Shown: positions 40,801 through 51,200 of the stretch, piece after piece | Layout: the number at the start of each line of letters is the position of its first letter | Position numbering within the stretch: position 1 is the stretch's first letter | IMG/VR virus record: IMGVR_UViG_3300042882_000899 | Span: 50,961-114,960 of that record | Reading direction: 5' to 3' (one strand) | Source of the DNA: a virus | Length of the DNA stretch: 64,000 nt | Made by a program: the position numbers and the translations under genes | The notes under the pieces: model-generated | Databases searched by the model: none | What the model saw: the letters and a program-made list of their open reading frames with translations, nothing else | Told to the model about the DNA's origin: nothing

Positions 40801-43212
40801 TCTATGACAGCAAAAGCTGCAGAGCAAGCTGGAGTAAAATATTTTAATCTTCAGGAAACAATGCAAGGCTACATAGATAAGCAAAAGCTTGTCGCAGCAG
40901 CAGCAAAGGGATCAGAAAATAGCTCTATCGGAATGCCTGGTCTTCCTCAGTCTATAGAAGATATGAAGAAGGCAAAAGAAGAAGGCAAGGGCTTAAAGGA
41001 TCTTATTGAATCTATAAATAGATCAACCAGCACACAAGAAACACAAAGGCTTGTATCAAATCAAAAAGCTCAGTATATAGCAGCTGGAATGAGCATAGAG
41101 GAAGCAAATAAAAAGATATACGGTGCCTTAGCTAATAGCGATAAGGCGTCCCAAGCATATACAATGCTTGCAAATACAGAATTTGGATCAATTATAGATA
41201 AAGCTTCTGCAGCAGAATTTTCTGTTGGTAACCTTGTAAATACTTTAAATAAAGGCCCAGGAACAGCTGATTGGTACAAAGAAGTAGGCAATGGCTTTGA
41301 AGGTCTTATAAATGTTTTCTCTAACGCTACCACTTCATTGGTCGGAACTAAGGACGAGCTTGGAAATGTTATAGATGAGTATGAGGCTTATCAGATAGTT
41401 ATGTCAAAGGCAGAAGCAAATAATCCTGGAATGAATAAGGAAATTGGCGCAGATGCATACAGCAATCTTGAAAGAACACAGCCCCTACTGGCATCGATCA
41501 CAAATCAAACAGATAGTATAAAAGGTATTTTAGCAAAATGGAAACTTTTTACCTCTGGTATCAATGTAGATTTAAGTAAAATTGATTCAACACTAGCAAT
41601 AAAGCTAGCTGGATTTACTTCAGCAATTGGAACAGGAATTGCCGAATTAACTAAAGCTGCTGACAATTCAACAACATATGGAAAAACTGGGGCAGCATTA
41701 TCTAAATTACAAAAAACAATTGCCGCAACTTCTGCAGCCGCCCAAAGAGCAAATGCAGCTTCTCAAAGAAGCGCACAGGAAGAGCTAAAGGCAATTGCAA
41801 AAAAGATCAAGCTTATAGAGGAAGAAAAAAATAAAAAGCTAGAAGCATTAAGAGCAACCCAAGATGCTTCCAACTATGCATTAGAGCTACAGAAGCTACA
41901 AATTGAATATGCTGATGCAGTATCTCGTGGAGATACAGCTGCGGCAGCATCGGCAAGACTAAGCATTGATCAGCTTACTTCAAATAGACAGAGCGATCTT
42001 GCGGCTAAGGCAATTGAAGATGCTGCCAATAAGGCAAAAGCACCTTTAGAAAAAGACGCAGAAAGAATTCAAGATCGTCAAGATAAAAAGAATATTTCTT
42101 TCCAAAATGCTACAGATAATTCTGCAGTAGCTGGAGAAATAATGACAACCATTACTGGGTTTCAAACAAAGTATAATGATTTAACAACTAGAGCAATTAA
42201 CGCAAAGCTTCTTCCTGATAAAGAAAGAGCAGCAGAAGAAGCAAAGATTGTTACAGAACTTGTAGCTCTTATTAAAGAAATACAGAAAGCTGGATCTGGG
42301 AATACTACATCTGCAAAAACAATAAGAGACGCATTTGGCACCTATTTTGACAAAGACGGTAAGCCTATGTCCCCAGGAACCACTACATCAGGATCGCCAA
42401 TAGGATTTGATAAAAATGGTAAGCCTATATTGTCAAGTACTACGACGCCAAGTAAGGGAGTCACAGACGCATTTCAAAAAGACTTAGCTGCAGTAGAAAA
42501 GCTGGCAACATCAATTACTGGAGGAGTAACATTAAAAAATCTTCGTGACGATGTTGTAAGAGCTTTGGGTGGATACAAGTCAACAGCACCAAAGGGTACA
42601 GTAGAATTTGGAAAAGATACAGTTCAGCAAGGAAAAGGCAAAAATGCAATAGAGGCTGCTAAAAATGCAAGATCTTCTGGGTCTTCAAAGATGGTAAGTA
42701 TTAATGATGTTGTATGGTATAGATTCAGCTGGAATGGTAAAGACTACATAAGTAATGATTCTGGAACAGAAGTTTACTCTTGGGATGATCAGAAAAAAAC
42801 TAAGGGTGCTAGGGTTAAAATGGCTGACGGAGGAATGGTTAAACATTTTGGTCCTGGTGGAGGAGTTTACGGTCCAGGAACTGGAACTTCTGACTCTATA
42901 CCAGCTATGCTATCAAATGGAGAATATGTAATTAGAGCTGCATCAGTTCAGGCAGTAGGAGTTCCTATGCTAGATAAGATAAATAAGCTAGCAGGAGGAG
43001 GCATGGTTAGTTATGACATACCTAAGTATTCAGGTGGAGGCAGAGTGAGATTTGCAGATGGAGGCCTTGCTTCCTCTTCAAGTTCATTGTATAATATTAA
43101 TGTACAGCTAAACGGAACCAACTTGACAGCAGATGACGTTGCAGCTTCAATTCATAAAGAAATGAGACTTAGAGAAATGGCTTCTGGCGTAAATAGAAGG
43201 GTTGGTGGATAA
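34807..43212 (+). CDS. tape measure protein
   Basis: A 2801-residue tail tape measure (GTG start). Residues about 190-520 match the TP901-type core (GLTVPLTMFGAAASKAF; LSQTMGASFKDTIALGADIA). Residues 530-580 and 1880-1990 hold glycine-rich hydrophobic membrane-like segments. The C-terminus has FGPGGGVYGPGTGTSDSIPA-like repeats usual for this family. Residues about 1395-1510 look like a kinase fold, with K1417, E1428, D1500 and N1505 in the right order. At about 0.15 nm per residue the tail could reach about 400 nm if the full length spans it. Confidence 0.93.
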   Translation: MADEQIVTSIVAKADLSSLVSEVHRASASLQQLQRELLASNKAISSSTKLANNLFRDTLTGSGQFSSHFVNLNSDVDKFGKNLDAGRLKLKNYFQTFREHATTQKGMIRELAKEQVMLQNSVLQPLGRNAQGLMQYNVMIPRGLDAVKNSAQLARMELQIMNRALSEGAGSLINWGKNTQWAGRQLTVGLTVPLTMFGAAASKAFREADQELVRLTKVYGGLAATSATDLKAIREEVIQTAKSLSQTMGASFKDTIALGADIAATGKMGNELLGSIEETTRLSILGEVDRQDAMKATLSIQTAFKQNTEQLTESINFLNAVENQTSTTLNDLVEAIPKAGPVIQQLGGSIEDLALYMTAMREGGINASEGANALKSGLASLINPTKQTVGIMSDFGIDVMGMVAKNTGNTTGMLMDLQTALNKLDPLSKARALEQMFGKFQFARMSALLNNLGKEGSQTLQVMDLMKASTSDLAGIAERELGMITESASGKYRKAMESLKAELASVGEEFLGIGTKILNAASKILNFFTELPTPIKKALTFMAGFTALVGPLIMLTGVLANFFGYITKGIVQLRSFFMRANGWKMLTPEIIAAQKAAEMVENAFYSDAAAAQVLHNALQKLVLDYQNLQAASMKNAVPVNPGVSTVDGNAVVAAGRRFVDPNDPYVGDPNTRAMSHIRPRDINNPATIFGGVPGAIPVNRGISRTPQMYMHDRLPNIEGLTSVKGISTGIVPGEAAKFHALMATLGMQTEQEVATLKKTIAMGGTVSRELLDTFDDILPITQRFANSAAEQSALIVQQMRNAEITVDQAKARILALNAQIEAEMGSAVSAYAVGRGRTLDLTKAPMMNQPVVDANGQFTLRDLYKKESNRAVMEEFGRVRGVRTFGAPYSIQTTRMPKFNDGGGVESFGPGKTMVSGPSSINYDDRLGSVPIGGYVLNQSASMDPANAPLVEMAAATYEDGGKITAALTPREVVFGPKIQRMPELYAAVDAANSGYSFGGQIMRGTYGYGRDSVLSIWAKLVNSKDYPVVIKSATVASDAAILSQLTGMDIKDATKRVSSDYDEATEYAKKAANKNGTRKTEEFVKARTAQLIRLSKEYPGANLILDQYSSKNKYNQSAKAAGMKAIAPETYAGTMRAVVKDLIDDGVLTPAQAKKVFGILGGVTDTYDPISKSHTMTAQRSASIFKPGELQALLVKEGMSKAEAAKFADVTGVRSNNFVGQSTGLAKSFNTMGRWLEVSTDGTFRDEVSPFQDEAKGNFISGIKKLKTKLGITGPTTMKEIIKQLTLMRMKSASGFNSKMVTTLRGKLSHISFAKPALGPLAGEFNMGGMIPGGSISRNRKNYGNPAQLIKLLAADKQLKILAKARELSSRAHLGKFADTPVTEYGHQISPSSGMSYPIPGVSGLYKVDKKKVFVKGVDHEVVATHEPIGTRIARDLFGIEAPVQTARTVVNPLDPKRKSKLLALESDYDPRFANTNVPWDEDTIIRQLANSLLLNNKDLSRGNVYGNFNPDVGNAGVFKKASGNTALAEAHEMNSMEKQAMINLLAVKGGARKDFARDTAPIIAKMSPKKYGRKMKKVLEDARPKLLQLINDLPVDLRPPYQAMLKRLDDGIDVDWSKYHAVHSNPKYLNAGGPVGGGPIKSGRRAYGRKDGSRRPGNPAARASWEAEQRAQRERDAAAERSRASSRQITGQQALTSGLGREAVRTGTTSFYNPGQVMVNNMLDPFKNSAAMKAQYLSAAFRSMGNSIKVDSMQLAKAIDINARVITQSIKNTAASMSSAVRSAATSTLNFAKRAQNAIIREQNAFAAARYPVGQAPAQGFFGPGFVGNYKDMGDGIQSRKVGTLGMRRTEYLVDGTSMTAKQAAAAGVVIPRRANGMSMGSQMGIGMAGSMGGMALMNQEKVLGMSGMQAGMGLMAATSILPMLPWAKVGTGIKSAGTALKGFSLTMGGLAKFGAMLARFAKGFGLIGAAITVASAAFKIYKDYKDAQQDASMGLSMTAKAAEQAGVKYFNLQETMQGYIDKQKLVAAAAKGSENSSIGMPGLPQSIEDMKKAKEEGKGLKDLIESINRSTSTQETQRLVSNQKAQYIAAGMSIEEANKKIYGALANSDKASQAYTMLANTEFGSIIDKASAAEFSVGNLVNTLNKGPGTADWYKEVGNGFEGLINVFSNATTSLVGTKDELGNVIDEYEAYQIVMSKAEANNPGMNKEIGADAYSNLERTQPLLASITNQTDSIKGILAKWKLFTSGINVDLSKIDSTLAIKLAGFTSAIGTGIAELTKAADNSTTYGKTGAALSKLQKTIAATSAAAQRANAASQRSAQEELKAIAKKIKLIEEEKNKKLEALRATQDASNYALELQKLQIEYADAVSRGDTAAAASARLSIDQLTSNRQSDLAAKAIEDAANKAKAPLEKDAERIQDRQDKKNISFQNATDNSAVAGEIMTTITGFQTKYNDLTTRAINAKLLPDKERAAEEAKIVTELVALIKEIQKAGSGNTTSAKTIRDAFGTYFDKDGKPMSPGTTTSGSPIGFDKNGKPILSSTTTPSKGVTDAFQKDLAAVEKLATSITGGVTLKNLRDDVVRALGGYKSTAPKGTVEFGKDTVQQGKGKNAIEAAKNARSSGSSKMVSINDVVWYRFSWNGKDYISNDSGTEVYSWDDQKKTKGARVKMADGGMVKHFGPGGGVYGPGTGTSDSIPAMLSNGEYVIRAASVQAVGVPMLDKINKLAGGGMVSYDIPKYSGGGRVRFADGGLASSSSSLYNINVQLNGTNLTADDVAASIHKEMRLREMASGVNRRVGG

Positions 43213-43802
43213 TGAGCTTTCAAAATTTATCAAAAGGCTCAATACTTTACATAGAAGCACTAGACCCATTTGCAATTGATCCAGCAACAAACTCATTCAA
43301 TTATAAAGGCGAAACAGTTGTTGCACCTGGTAATACATATACTGCATCCACAGCAACTACAAATGGTTTATCGCTATCAAGCGCAAACTCTTTAAGATTT
43401 AGAAGACTTACAGAACACAACAGATTACCACTTTCTTTGAATACAGAAAGAATTGAGTCTAGCCAAAGAATGGCAAACGGAGCTCTTAGAAAATATTTTA
43501 TTGCAGATAAGCTAAATCTGAATGTCTCATGGGAAATGATACCTTCGTTTAGAAATGAAACAGTAGATGGAGCATGGGGAGCAGAAGACATAAAGAATTT
43601 TTATGAAAGTGCTGCAGGTCGTGGTCCTTTTAGAATTAAAATTAATCCAACAGTTTTTTCTACTTCTTTAGTTGAGCAGTCAGATGGGGCATTGGCAGAT
43701 GACTATACATATACTATGGCATTTACTTCATGCGATTTCTCTATTATAAAAAGAGGTCTGCAGCCATTTTGGAGCGTCAATATATCCCTGGAGCAGGTAT
43801 GA
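43212..43802 (+). CDS. distal tail-type minor tail protein
   Basis: A 196-residue beta-rich protein (MSFQNLSKGSILYIEALDPF). It directly follows the tape measure, where siphophages encode the distal tail protein that joins tube and tip. The stop is in an ATGA overlap with the next gene. The family match is by position only. Confidence 0.65.
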   Translation: MSFQNLSKGSILYIEALDPFAIDPATNSFNYKGETVVAPGNTYTASTATTNGLSLSSANSLRFRRLTEHNRLPLSLNTERIESSQRMANGALRKYFIADKLNLNVSWEMIPSFRNETVDGAWGAEDIKNFYESAAGRGPFRIKINPTVFSTSLVEQSDGALADDYTYTMAFTSCDFSIIKRGLQPFWSVNISLEQV

Positions 43803-46800
43803 TATCTGTATCTACTGCAACGAGTGATCTTTTAAAAAAGGGATACGCCTTATCAACTTCTGCGGGGGCGACGCTAGAATATAATCTTAACTCTATGGTA
43901 GAGCATATATCTGCAAAAACAAATCCAGAGAGTATATCTAATCCTTATTCAAATGCTTTTAAGAAGCTATTTCCAATAGACACGATATATAAACCATTTA
44001 GGCCACTATCCCCAGGTATTAAATATTTAGTTAATACAATAGGCAATACAGATACCCCTTCAAATTCTTTTGAAAGACCAAGAGATCTTGATATGGGAAC
44101 AAAGCCTAGACTTTATTATCCTGGGCCAGATATGGTTTACAAATACTGGCTTGCCCCTAAAAATACGAATATTGATATTTCTTTAGAGTATTTTTCAGAT
44201 GAAGCAAAAACTACTGCTAAATTAATACCATCTAATAAAATAGTAGCCAGATTTGAAACTAGCCACGACACACCGACATTTTGGACTATATCTGCTGTTA
44301 AGCAGGATAACACTTTAATAACAGTTTCTGGTACCTCATTAAATTCAAGCGGGGAAGCAGTAATACATTTTAATGGTACTTCATGGTCAACAACTGAGCC
44401 ATCTACATATACTACAACTCAGTATATTAAAAAGGTTTCATTGCAAGCAGTTAACTCAAATACTGGAAAGTTAATAGGTGTCATAGAGCTTGTTCCAAAA
44501 TGGGTTCTGCCTGTAGACTCAGACATAGTATCATTTTCTGTGAATAAAGAAACAACTGCAGATGATAGCTCAATTGTTCCAGTTGGCATAATTACAGCGA
44601 ACTACTTGACTCTTTCTCTTATGAAGCCTCATACAACATCAAGATCTATTGTTGAATACAACACAAAAAATGCAATAGATAATACAAAAATTTATCTTTT
44701 TAAGAACACAATAGTTAAGCCACATGTAAACATTGGAAATGGAACAACATCTGAAAAAGCCCCCCAAGGCATATTCTATGTAAATTCATGGAACCTATCA
44801 GAGTTTGGAGATGCAACAGTAGAGGCAACAGATGCAGCAAAGATATTGCAGGACACACTTTGCCCACAGCTGCTAGTTCAGGATGCTCCAGTAACTTCTA
44901 TTATTAAAAGAGTTTTAGACTCAGTTGGATTTTCTACTTATAAAATTAATGTTAAAAAGGTTGATGGTAAAGTTGAAGACGACTCAATCCCATCATTAGC
45001 ATACTGGTGGTCTGAAGGAGATAAGACTGTGTGGGATGTTCTGCAGGAACTCTGTAGAGATATTCAAATGAATGCTTTTGTCGATGAGTACAACGTGCTT
45101 AATTTTTACAGCAGAAACTTTATATATGACACATCGGCACAAACTAAATGGGTATTTACTAGTGAAGAAATAAAAACTGGATCAGTTGTAGATTATGTCC
45201 CAAACATAATAAGCCTATCTTCCAGAGAAATTTTTTCTGCTAACCAGGTTAGAGTCAGATATTCAACAGCATTTGTTTCAACTAATCAGCAATCATCTCA
45301 ACCACTATGGACGTCTCCTGAGTCTTTTTTGGGAGCTGGAGCGTTAGCCACAGACATAAATGATGACACTGAAATTTTTCAGCTAAATCCAAACACTATA
45401 AACTCTGCAAGACCAGATAAAGTTTTAGATCAGTTTAGTGGATATGTTTTAATTAATGGGGAAATTATTGAATATGATGGCTTATGGTATCAGTATGTTC
45501 CATTATCTGGAGGGGCTCCAAGCAGAGTTCTCATAAAGAATCAGTCAGACATTTGGAAGTATTCAGCTTTGTCAAAGCCAGGTTATAAAAACTTTTACCC
45601 AACTGGAGAATATAATATAAAAACAAGAGGCGCTCTATCTACTCCAAAATCAGATCATAAAAAAGCATTAGATTCCTATATAAATAAATCTGGAGAGTCT
45701 GACCCAAACAAGTTTAATCTTTATAACATCACTTTAGCTACACCAGATACCGCAAAGTTAAAAGCTGGCGTAGGACAGATATCTTCTCCTGCACAGCCAG
45801 CTGGAGAGACTGTACAAAAAAGCTTCCTTGCCATATCAAACTTAGATAAAGATAAAAAAACATTTGATATAGCAGTCAAATCATTTAATTCGATAGATAC
45901 GTCTAAAGCTTTTTTTGCATGCGGCACTAGAATGTTTTTTGATAGTCAGCTCAATACCCCAGAGCAGGTTGGCGGAGTTGGATTTTGCCTGGACTCTACT
46001 GGAAAGAATGGTTACTACCTTTTAGTTAGAACAACAGCGTTTGCTGGTTTACAAAAGGATATAATGATAGTTAAGGTTAGAAATAATAAACTTACTGTTT
46101 TAAAAGATAGCCAACAGACTTCTACAAAAACACTAGCTGGTATTTATGCTGGGAGCTCTTACAATATAGATGTTTTAGTAAAGAGAGAGTCGATGGCAGG
46201 TAACACATTTAAAAACACTATCACTGTATTTATTAATGGATTTAAAATAACCGCAATTGATGCTGGTTCTGATTCTGTAAATGAATATATACCACCTACA
46301 ACAATTACTAAAAATGTAGGTTTGCATTGCGGGCAAGGCGTATCCTATTTTGAATATGTTTATGCAAAAAGCATAGACGAGGCGGAGTATAAAGAAAAAA
46401 GTTTAAATAAGGCTTACCAATATAACGGAGTATATTCAGACGACACAGTATCAATGCTTTATGGAGATATTATTTATAATGATGGGAATACTACCGTAGA
46501 CCAGAGTGGTAGCATAATTGAGTTTGGAACTGTAGCTAGAGAGATTAGAAAAGTAAAAGATTCTTATGATGAAAATAGACCAGCGGTCCCAATTCAGTTT
46601 AGAACTTCTATGAATAAATATGCCACTATCTTGGATCAAAGACTACAGCCTTTTACTGCAGAAGCGTATGTACTAAACAATACATCAACCTCAGTTATAC
46701 TTCACGATAATAACTACACAAGCTTTTACGTCCTTGGAAACTCTATTCAAAGGTCTGGAATTATTGATTACGATACAGACCAATCAAATGATTCAGAGAA

Positions 46801-47071
46801 TAAGGAGTCTGTAATTTTTGACTCATCATGGATTCAGTCAGAAGAAGATGCAAAATCTTTGGCAGAGTGGATTAAATCAAACAGCTTAAACAAAGGCAGA
46901 TTTGTTGATTTGAGGGTATTTGGAAATCCAGTATTATCTGCTGGAGATATTGTAAGTATAAATTATCCTATTTTAGGCATGTCTCCTAGTGATACTAAGT
47001 ATATAATAACAAGGTGCTCTTTAGAGTATTCGGAAGGAGTAAGTACCTCAATTTCGTGTAGAGCTATCTAA
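43799..47071 (+). CDS. tail tip / minor tail protein
   Basis: A 1091-residue protein from the ATG at 43799, which overlaps the previous stop and has GGAGCAGG before it. Residues about 390-500 (WWSEGDKTVWDVLQELCRDI...NVLNFYSRNF) and the C-terminus (GNPVLSAGDIVSINYPILG) are typical tail-hub segments as in gp27-like proteins of actinophages. Residues about 690-860 contain a lectin-like beta insertion (KAFFACGTRMFFDS; GNTFKNTITVFINGFKITAI). It probably forms the hub ring. Confidence 0.75.
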   Translation: MISVSTATSDLLKKGYALSTSAGATLEYNLNSMVEHISAKTNPESISNPYSNAFKKLFPIDTIYKPFRPLSPGIKYLVNTIGNTDTPSNSFERPRDLDMGTKPRLYYPGPDMVYKYWLAPKNTNIDISLEYFSDEAKTTAKLIPSNKIVARFETSHDTPTFWTISAVKQDNTLITVSGTSLNSSGEAVIHFNGTSWSTTEPSTYTTTQYIKKVSLQAVNSNTGKLIGVIELVPKWVLPVDSDIVSFSVNKETTADDSSIVPVGIITANYLTLSLMKPHTTSRSIVEYNTKNAIDNTKIYLFKNTIVKPHVNIGNGTTSEKAPQGIFYVNSWNLSEFGDATVEATDAAKILQDTLCPQLLVQDAPVTSIIKRVLDSVGFSTYKINVKKVDGKVEDDSIPSLAYWWSEGDKTVWDVLQELCRDIQMNAFVDEYNVLNFYSRNFIYDTSAQTKWVFTSEEIKTGSVVDYVPNIISLSSREIFSANQVRVRYSTAFVSTNQQSSQPLWTSPESFLGAGALATDINDDTEIFQLNPNTINSARPDKVLDQFSGYVLINGEIIEYDGLWYQYVPLSGGAPSRVLIKNQSDIWKYSALSKPGYKNFYPTGEYNIKTRGALSTPKSDHKKALDSYINKSGESDPNKFNLYNITLATPDTAKLKAGVGQISSPAQPAGETVQKSFLAISNLDKDKKTFDIAVKSFNSIDTSKAFFACGTRMFFDSQLNTPEQVGGVGFCLDSTGKNGYYLLVRTTAFAGLQKDIMIVKVRNNKLTVLKDSQQTSTKTLAGIYAGSSYNIDVLVKRESMAGNTFKNTITVFINGFKITAIDAGSDSVNEYIPPTTITKNVGLHCGQGVSYFEYVYAKSIDEAEYKEKSLNKAYQYNGVYSDDTVSMLYGDIIYNDGNTTVDQSGSIIEFGTVAREIRKVKDSYDENRPAVPIQFRTSMNKYATILDQRLQPFTAEAYVLNNTSTSVILHDNNYTSFYVLGNSIQRSGIIDYDTDQSNDSENKESVIFDSSWIQSEEDAKSLAEWIKSNSLNKGRFVDLRVFGNPVLSAGDIVSINYPILGMSPSDTKYIITRCSLEYSEGVSTSISCRAI

Positions 47072-47079
47072 TAACGTAA

Positions 47080-47088
47080 TGGTATAAT
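47080..47088 (+). promoter_or_regulatory. extended -10 TGGTATAAT, leaderless type
   Basis: A consensus extended -10 box whose hexamer ends 6 nt before the ATG at 47095, in the 23-bp gap after the tail hub gene. Confidence 0.65.
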
Positions 47089-47094
47089 AAATAA

Positions 47095-47436
47095 ATGGGA
47101 ATTGAAGTAGGAAAGATACCAGTCATATTTGATGACGACCCACGCCTTGCCGCAGTCTGGAAGGGTGAGTCTGGTTTTGTTAGAACATCATCTGGGTCCT
47201 TTCCATTTTCACAATCTTCCTCTGGCGAGAATGACGGTGGAGACGATCCAGGAAATCCTAGCGGCAAAAGACCTCAGCTAAGTGATATTGTTTTAAAAGG
47301 ATTTGAGCTATATGAGGATGCTTCTGGAATGCAAAGAGCAAAAGCAAAATTTAGAATTTATAATTCAAGCGAAGAGCAAATAGATGGATTCCTTTACGCT
47401 ATAACTATTTCGGATACACAGGGAGGAAGATCTTGA
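47095..47436 (+). CDS. hypothetical tail protein
   Basis: A 113-residue protein (MGIEVGKIPVIFDDDPRLAA), with a Ser/Gly/Asp-rich linker in the middle (SSSGENDGGDDPGNPSG) between two small ordered parts. It appears leaderless and overlaps the next gene by 4 bp. It may be a spacer between hub and spike; no family recognised. Confidence 0.65.
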   Translation: MGIEVGKIPVIFDDDPRLAAVWKGESGFVRTSSGSFPFSQSSSGENDGGDDPGNPSGKRPQLSDIVLKGFELYEDASGMQRAKAKFRIYNSSEEQIDGFLYAITISDTQGGRS

Positions 47437-48293
47437 TAACTAAATTTGGTAAAAGATTCCTTTCTAATTTTGTTGCAGGCAATTCTTCATTTTCTTCAAA
47501 AGAAATGGCTCTTGGAATTGCAACAGAAACAGAGTATCCAGTGTTAGATACAAACTCAAGACTTGGATTTGAATTTTATAGAGTTCCAATTAGACAGGGC
47601 GGAATAGATATAGACTCTTCTGTTTCACCAGTAAAGTATACAATTATATACTCAGCTACAATTCCTACTAATATAGCAGGTAAGATAAATGAGATTGGAA
47701 TATACTCTGGACAATCATATTCTAGAAATCTTTATGAAAGCAAATTTATATCTAATTTTGAATTGCCATATGAGTGGAGCCCAGAGCCAACATTAGATCA
47801 ATCTGATTATAGAGTTGGAGATAGCTCTTTAATATTTACATCAAATGGGACGGCAGCAAGAGAGTATACATATTCTCTTAATAGCATAGACATATCTGGA
47901 TACAATCCATCTGACACACTATCATTTTCATACAAGGCAAATGACGCAAACCTATCTTCATTGAAAGTTAGGATGTATAGTTCAAATACTGATTATATAG
48001 AGTTCACATTTACTGGACACTCTGTTGGCAATAACATTAGATCAGTTAATATGTCCACAGGAGTTTCATCTGGTACATTTAACCCACAAAGTGTTGTTAA
48101 GCTGGGTATACTCGTTACACCAACTTCTGCACAAACATCAGTGTCTATGGACGGATTAAGAATTAATGATGAAGACACGTTTGATCCAGAGTATGGATTG
48201 ATTGCAAGATCGGTACTTGATTCAACAATGATTAAGGTAATTGGTAGAGAAGCAGCTATTGAATTTAAACTAGACCTATCGTTTGGAGACTAA
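47433..48293 (+). CDS. minor tail protein
   Basis: A 286-residue beta-rich protein (TTG start, MITKFGKRFLSNFVAGNSSF). The N-terminal part resembles tail-collar proteins (MALGIATETEYPVLDTNSRLGFEF; GKINEIGIYSGQSYSR), and residues 105-230 form a jelly-roll-like domain (SLIFTSNGTAAREYTYSLNS). GGAGG lies upstream. Probably a baseplate component. Confidence 0.7.
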   Translation: MITKFGKRFLSNFVAGNSSFSSKEMALGIATETEYPVLDTNSRLGFEFYRVPIRQGGIDIDSSVSPVKYTIIYSATIPTNIAGKINEIGIYSGQSYSRNLYESKFISNFELPYEWSPEPTLDQSDYRVGDSSLIFTSNGTAAREYTYSLNSIDISGYNPSDTLSFSYKANDANLSSLKVRMYSSNTDYIEFTFTGHSVGNNIRSVNMSTGVSSGTFNPQSVVKLGILVTPTSAQTSVSMDGLRINDEDTFDPEYGLIARSVLDSTMIKVIGREAAIEFKLDLSFGD

Positions 48294-48294
48294 A

Positions 48295-51200
48295 ATGTCT
48301 GAACGGTATGAAGATCTAGGAATTACTCAGAGTCAAGACGGAGACTACTGGGACGTAGTCATACCAGACCTAGATTGCAGTACCAACTACGCATTGCAAG
48401 CTGCCTGGATTTTTAGCGATAAATCTTTAGGTACTAGCGAATTTTCTGATAGATTTAATTTCACAACCCCAGGACCATCTAGAGTTTGTCCAGCAAACGT
48501 TGCGGCAACTTGGGATGCAAAAGCTGGATTAAATGTAACGTGGCAAAAAAATGATACAAGGGTTAAGAACTATGTAATTAACTTACAAGCAGGTGGATAC
48601 ACTAGATCCTACTTAGTACCAGCTACTTCAGCACAAACAAACTACTCTTGGGTTCTAACTAGAGAAAATAATATATTTCAGTTTGGTGGAACATTTAGAA
48701 CATCATTTACTTCTTTTTCGATTCAAAGTGTTTACGGAGACGGCAGCTCAGATCAGTGCCCAGTAACAGTAGAGCCATTTGTAGATCTTGTATGTACCCA
48801 TGCGATACTAGACGCATCATGGAATGTTGTTAGTCAAAATAATGGAATATTGGTTTCTTGGCAGGATAGCGGAACGGCTTATGGAACTTACCGTGAAACT
48901 AGAGTTTATGTCTCTGAAAACAACAATCCGTATTCATGGGAACTTAAGTATACTGGAATAGGACCCGCATCCATCACACTTGATACGCTGGCTACAGTGT
49001 ATGTTAAGCTAAACCATCTTTCATATTCAGATTGTGAGTCTTTAAGCTCAAGCGTAAAAGAGGCAAAAGCATTTGACCCATTTGAGTTTGACGATACTCC
49101 TCCAGACCCAATTGTAAATCCTTCTGTTGCATGGAGTGGCTCAGACCTAATAGTTTCATTTTCAATGCCAGCTACAAACATACCGACATACGTTAAGTTT
49201 CATTTAACTTCATTAGGACAAACTGAGTATTTTGAAAAAACAATTTCTGGAGTGTCTGCAGGAGCTTCAACATCCGTAAAGATTAGTAGAGAAGAAATGA
49301 TAGAAGGATTTGGCTTTAGTCCATTATCATTTACTGGGGGGTACGCAACAGATTTAGATATTTACAGAAATGAAAATTTTACTCAAGTAAGCATATCTGG
49401 AATATCAGCTATAGTAAAACCAAATCTGCTACAGGGAATTACAACTACTATATCCGTAACTGGTTTATCTAATGGATATGTTGTCTCATCAAACTTAAAC
49501 GCAAAAGCTACTGGAATAAAAGTTTATCAAAGCTCTACGCAAAACGGAACCTACACCCTTGTAGCATCGTCCAACTCAAGCCCAGTTATTGTTTATGATG
49601 AAACAAATGCTGGCAACACTGTTTGGGTACAAGCTCAATGGACTTCAGAAAATGGCAACGCAGATATGTCAGTACCTGCTTCTGTTTTAATAATAGATGT
49701 TGCCTCACTATCCTTAATTGAAAATCCAGTTAAAATAAAAACAGATGGCTCTATATTTGCTGGAACCTTAGATTCAAACGATGAACCAGTTTTAACTGGC
49801 GCAAGAATGCTTATAAACAAACGAGGTTTATTTTTATACGATTCAAATGATACAAATGGAACAAATCCAACAACTCAAATAATTGGTGAAGAGAATGGAA
49901 TCACTGCAACATTTATTACAAAGAAAGCTAAAATAGCTAATTGGATAATATCTGAGAACAAGTTTGAGAATGTTTTAACTTCATCTACAAATACCTTTAC
50001 TGGAATTTCACCATCTGGAACCTATGCATTTTGGGCTGGAGCTGGAGTAGCTGGCGGATACTCACTAAATGCAAACGAAGATGCAAAATTTTCTGTAACA
50101 AAAGAAGGTGCTGTAACTGCAAGGAATATAAAGGTTCTTGGCGGACAGATATCTGTAGGGTCTAAATTTAGTGTAGACACACAAGGAAAAGTTGTAGCAA
50201 CAGATGCGGACCTATCTGGAGAAATTAAAGCAGCATCTGGAATACTTGGAAATTTAGCAATTGGCGGAACCATAAATGGAGTATCATATAGTGGACAACT
50301 TCTCATTGATGCTGGAAATGGATCTAAGGTAGAAATTGGAAAGTATACAAGTGGTGAAATAAACAATCCTTTAGTAGGATTTTCTGGAATACAAATTACT
50401 GGAGCAAACCAAAAGTACGTACAGCTTGATCCAGTTAGTGGAATTATTGCAAATAAAGGAACTATAGCTGGATGGACAATTGATAATACTTCAATAAACA
50501 AAGCTGGTAATGTCGGTCTGTTTGCAACAACAACCCCCACAGATGTTGCAATTTGGGCTGGAGGATCTAGAACAGTTAGTCCTAATTTTTCTGTTACCTA
50601 TGCTGGAAAAATGGTTGCAAGGGATGCCGTTCTTCGTGGAATGGTTCAGGCAGGAGAGGGCGGATTTGGAATATTAGAAGTTGATTCTACAACAGCAACT
50701 GGGTATAAAGTTTCTAACGGATGGACAATTGATTCTGCAAAAATAAAATCTACAAATACTTCTTCTCAAATAACTCTTGACGGACTTCAGGGTTCTATAG
50801 TTGGTGGAAACATTGTTGGCTCAAATCACTATTTTATGAGTCCATCTGCATGGACAACTGCTTATCCTGGGGAAGGAAGCGGTAACCCAGGAAATGTTGA
50901 CTATATATCTTCATCTGGTAATTTTAGACTTGCTAATGGAAAGCTAACATATGATGGAGATTCATTTAAGGTCCAAACAGATTTAGTTGCATCTAATATA
51001 TTTTTAGGTACGGCAGAAAGTTTTTCAAATGATTATATATTGGGAAAAAATACTACCATAGGTGGAGTTACAAAAAATGTTGGAAGCTTTAGCCTAGCAG
51101 GCGGAATGATGACTTATTCAAGTAATATTTTTCAAATAAATCAATCGAGAAACCCTAATTTTAAAATTTATTTAAATGTTGGTAATAATTTTGATGGCAC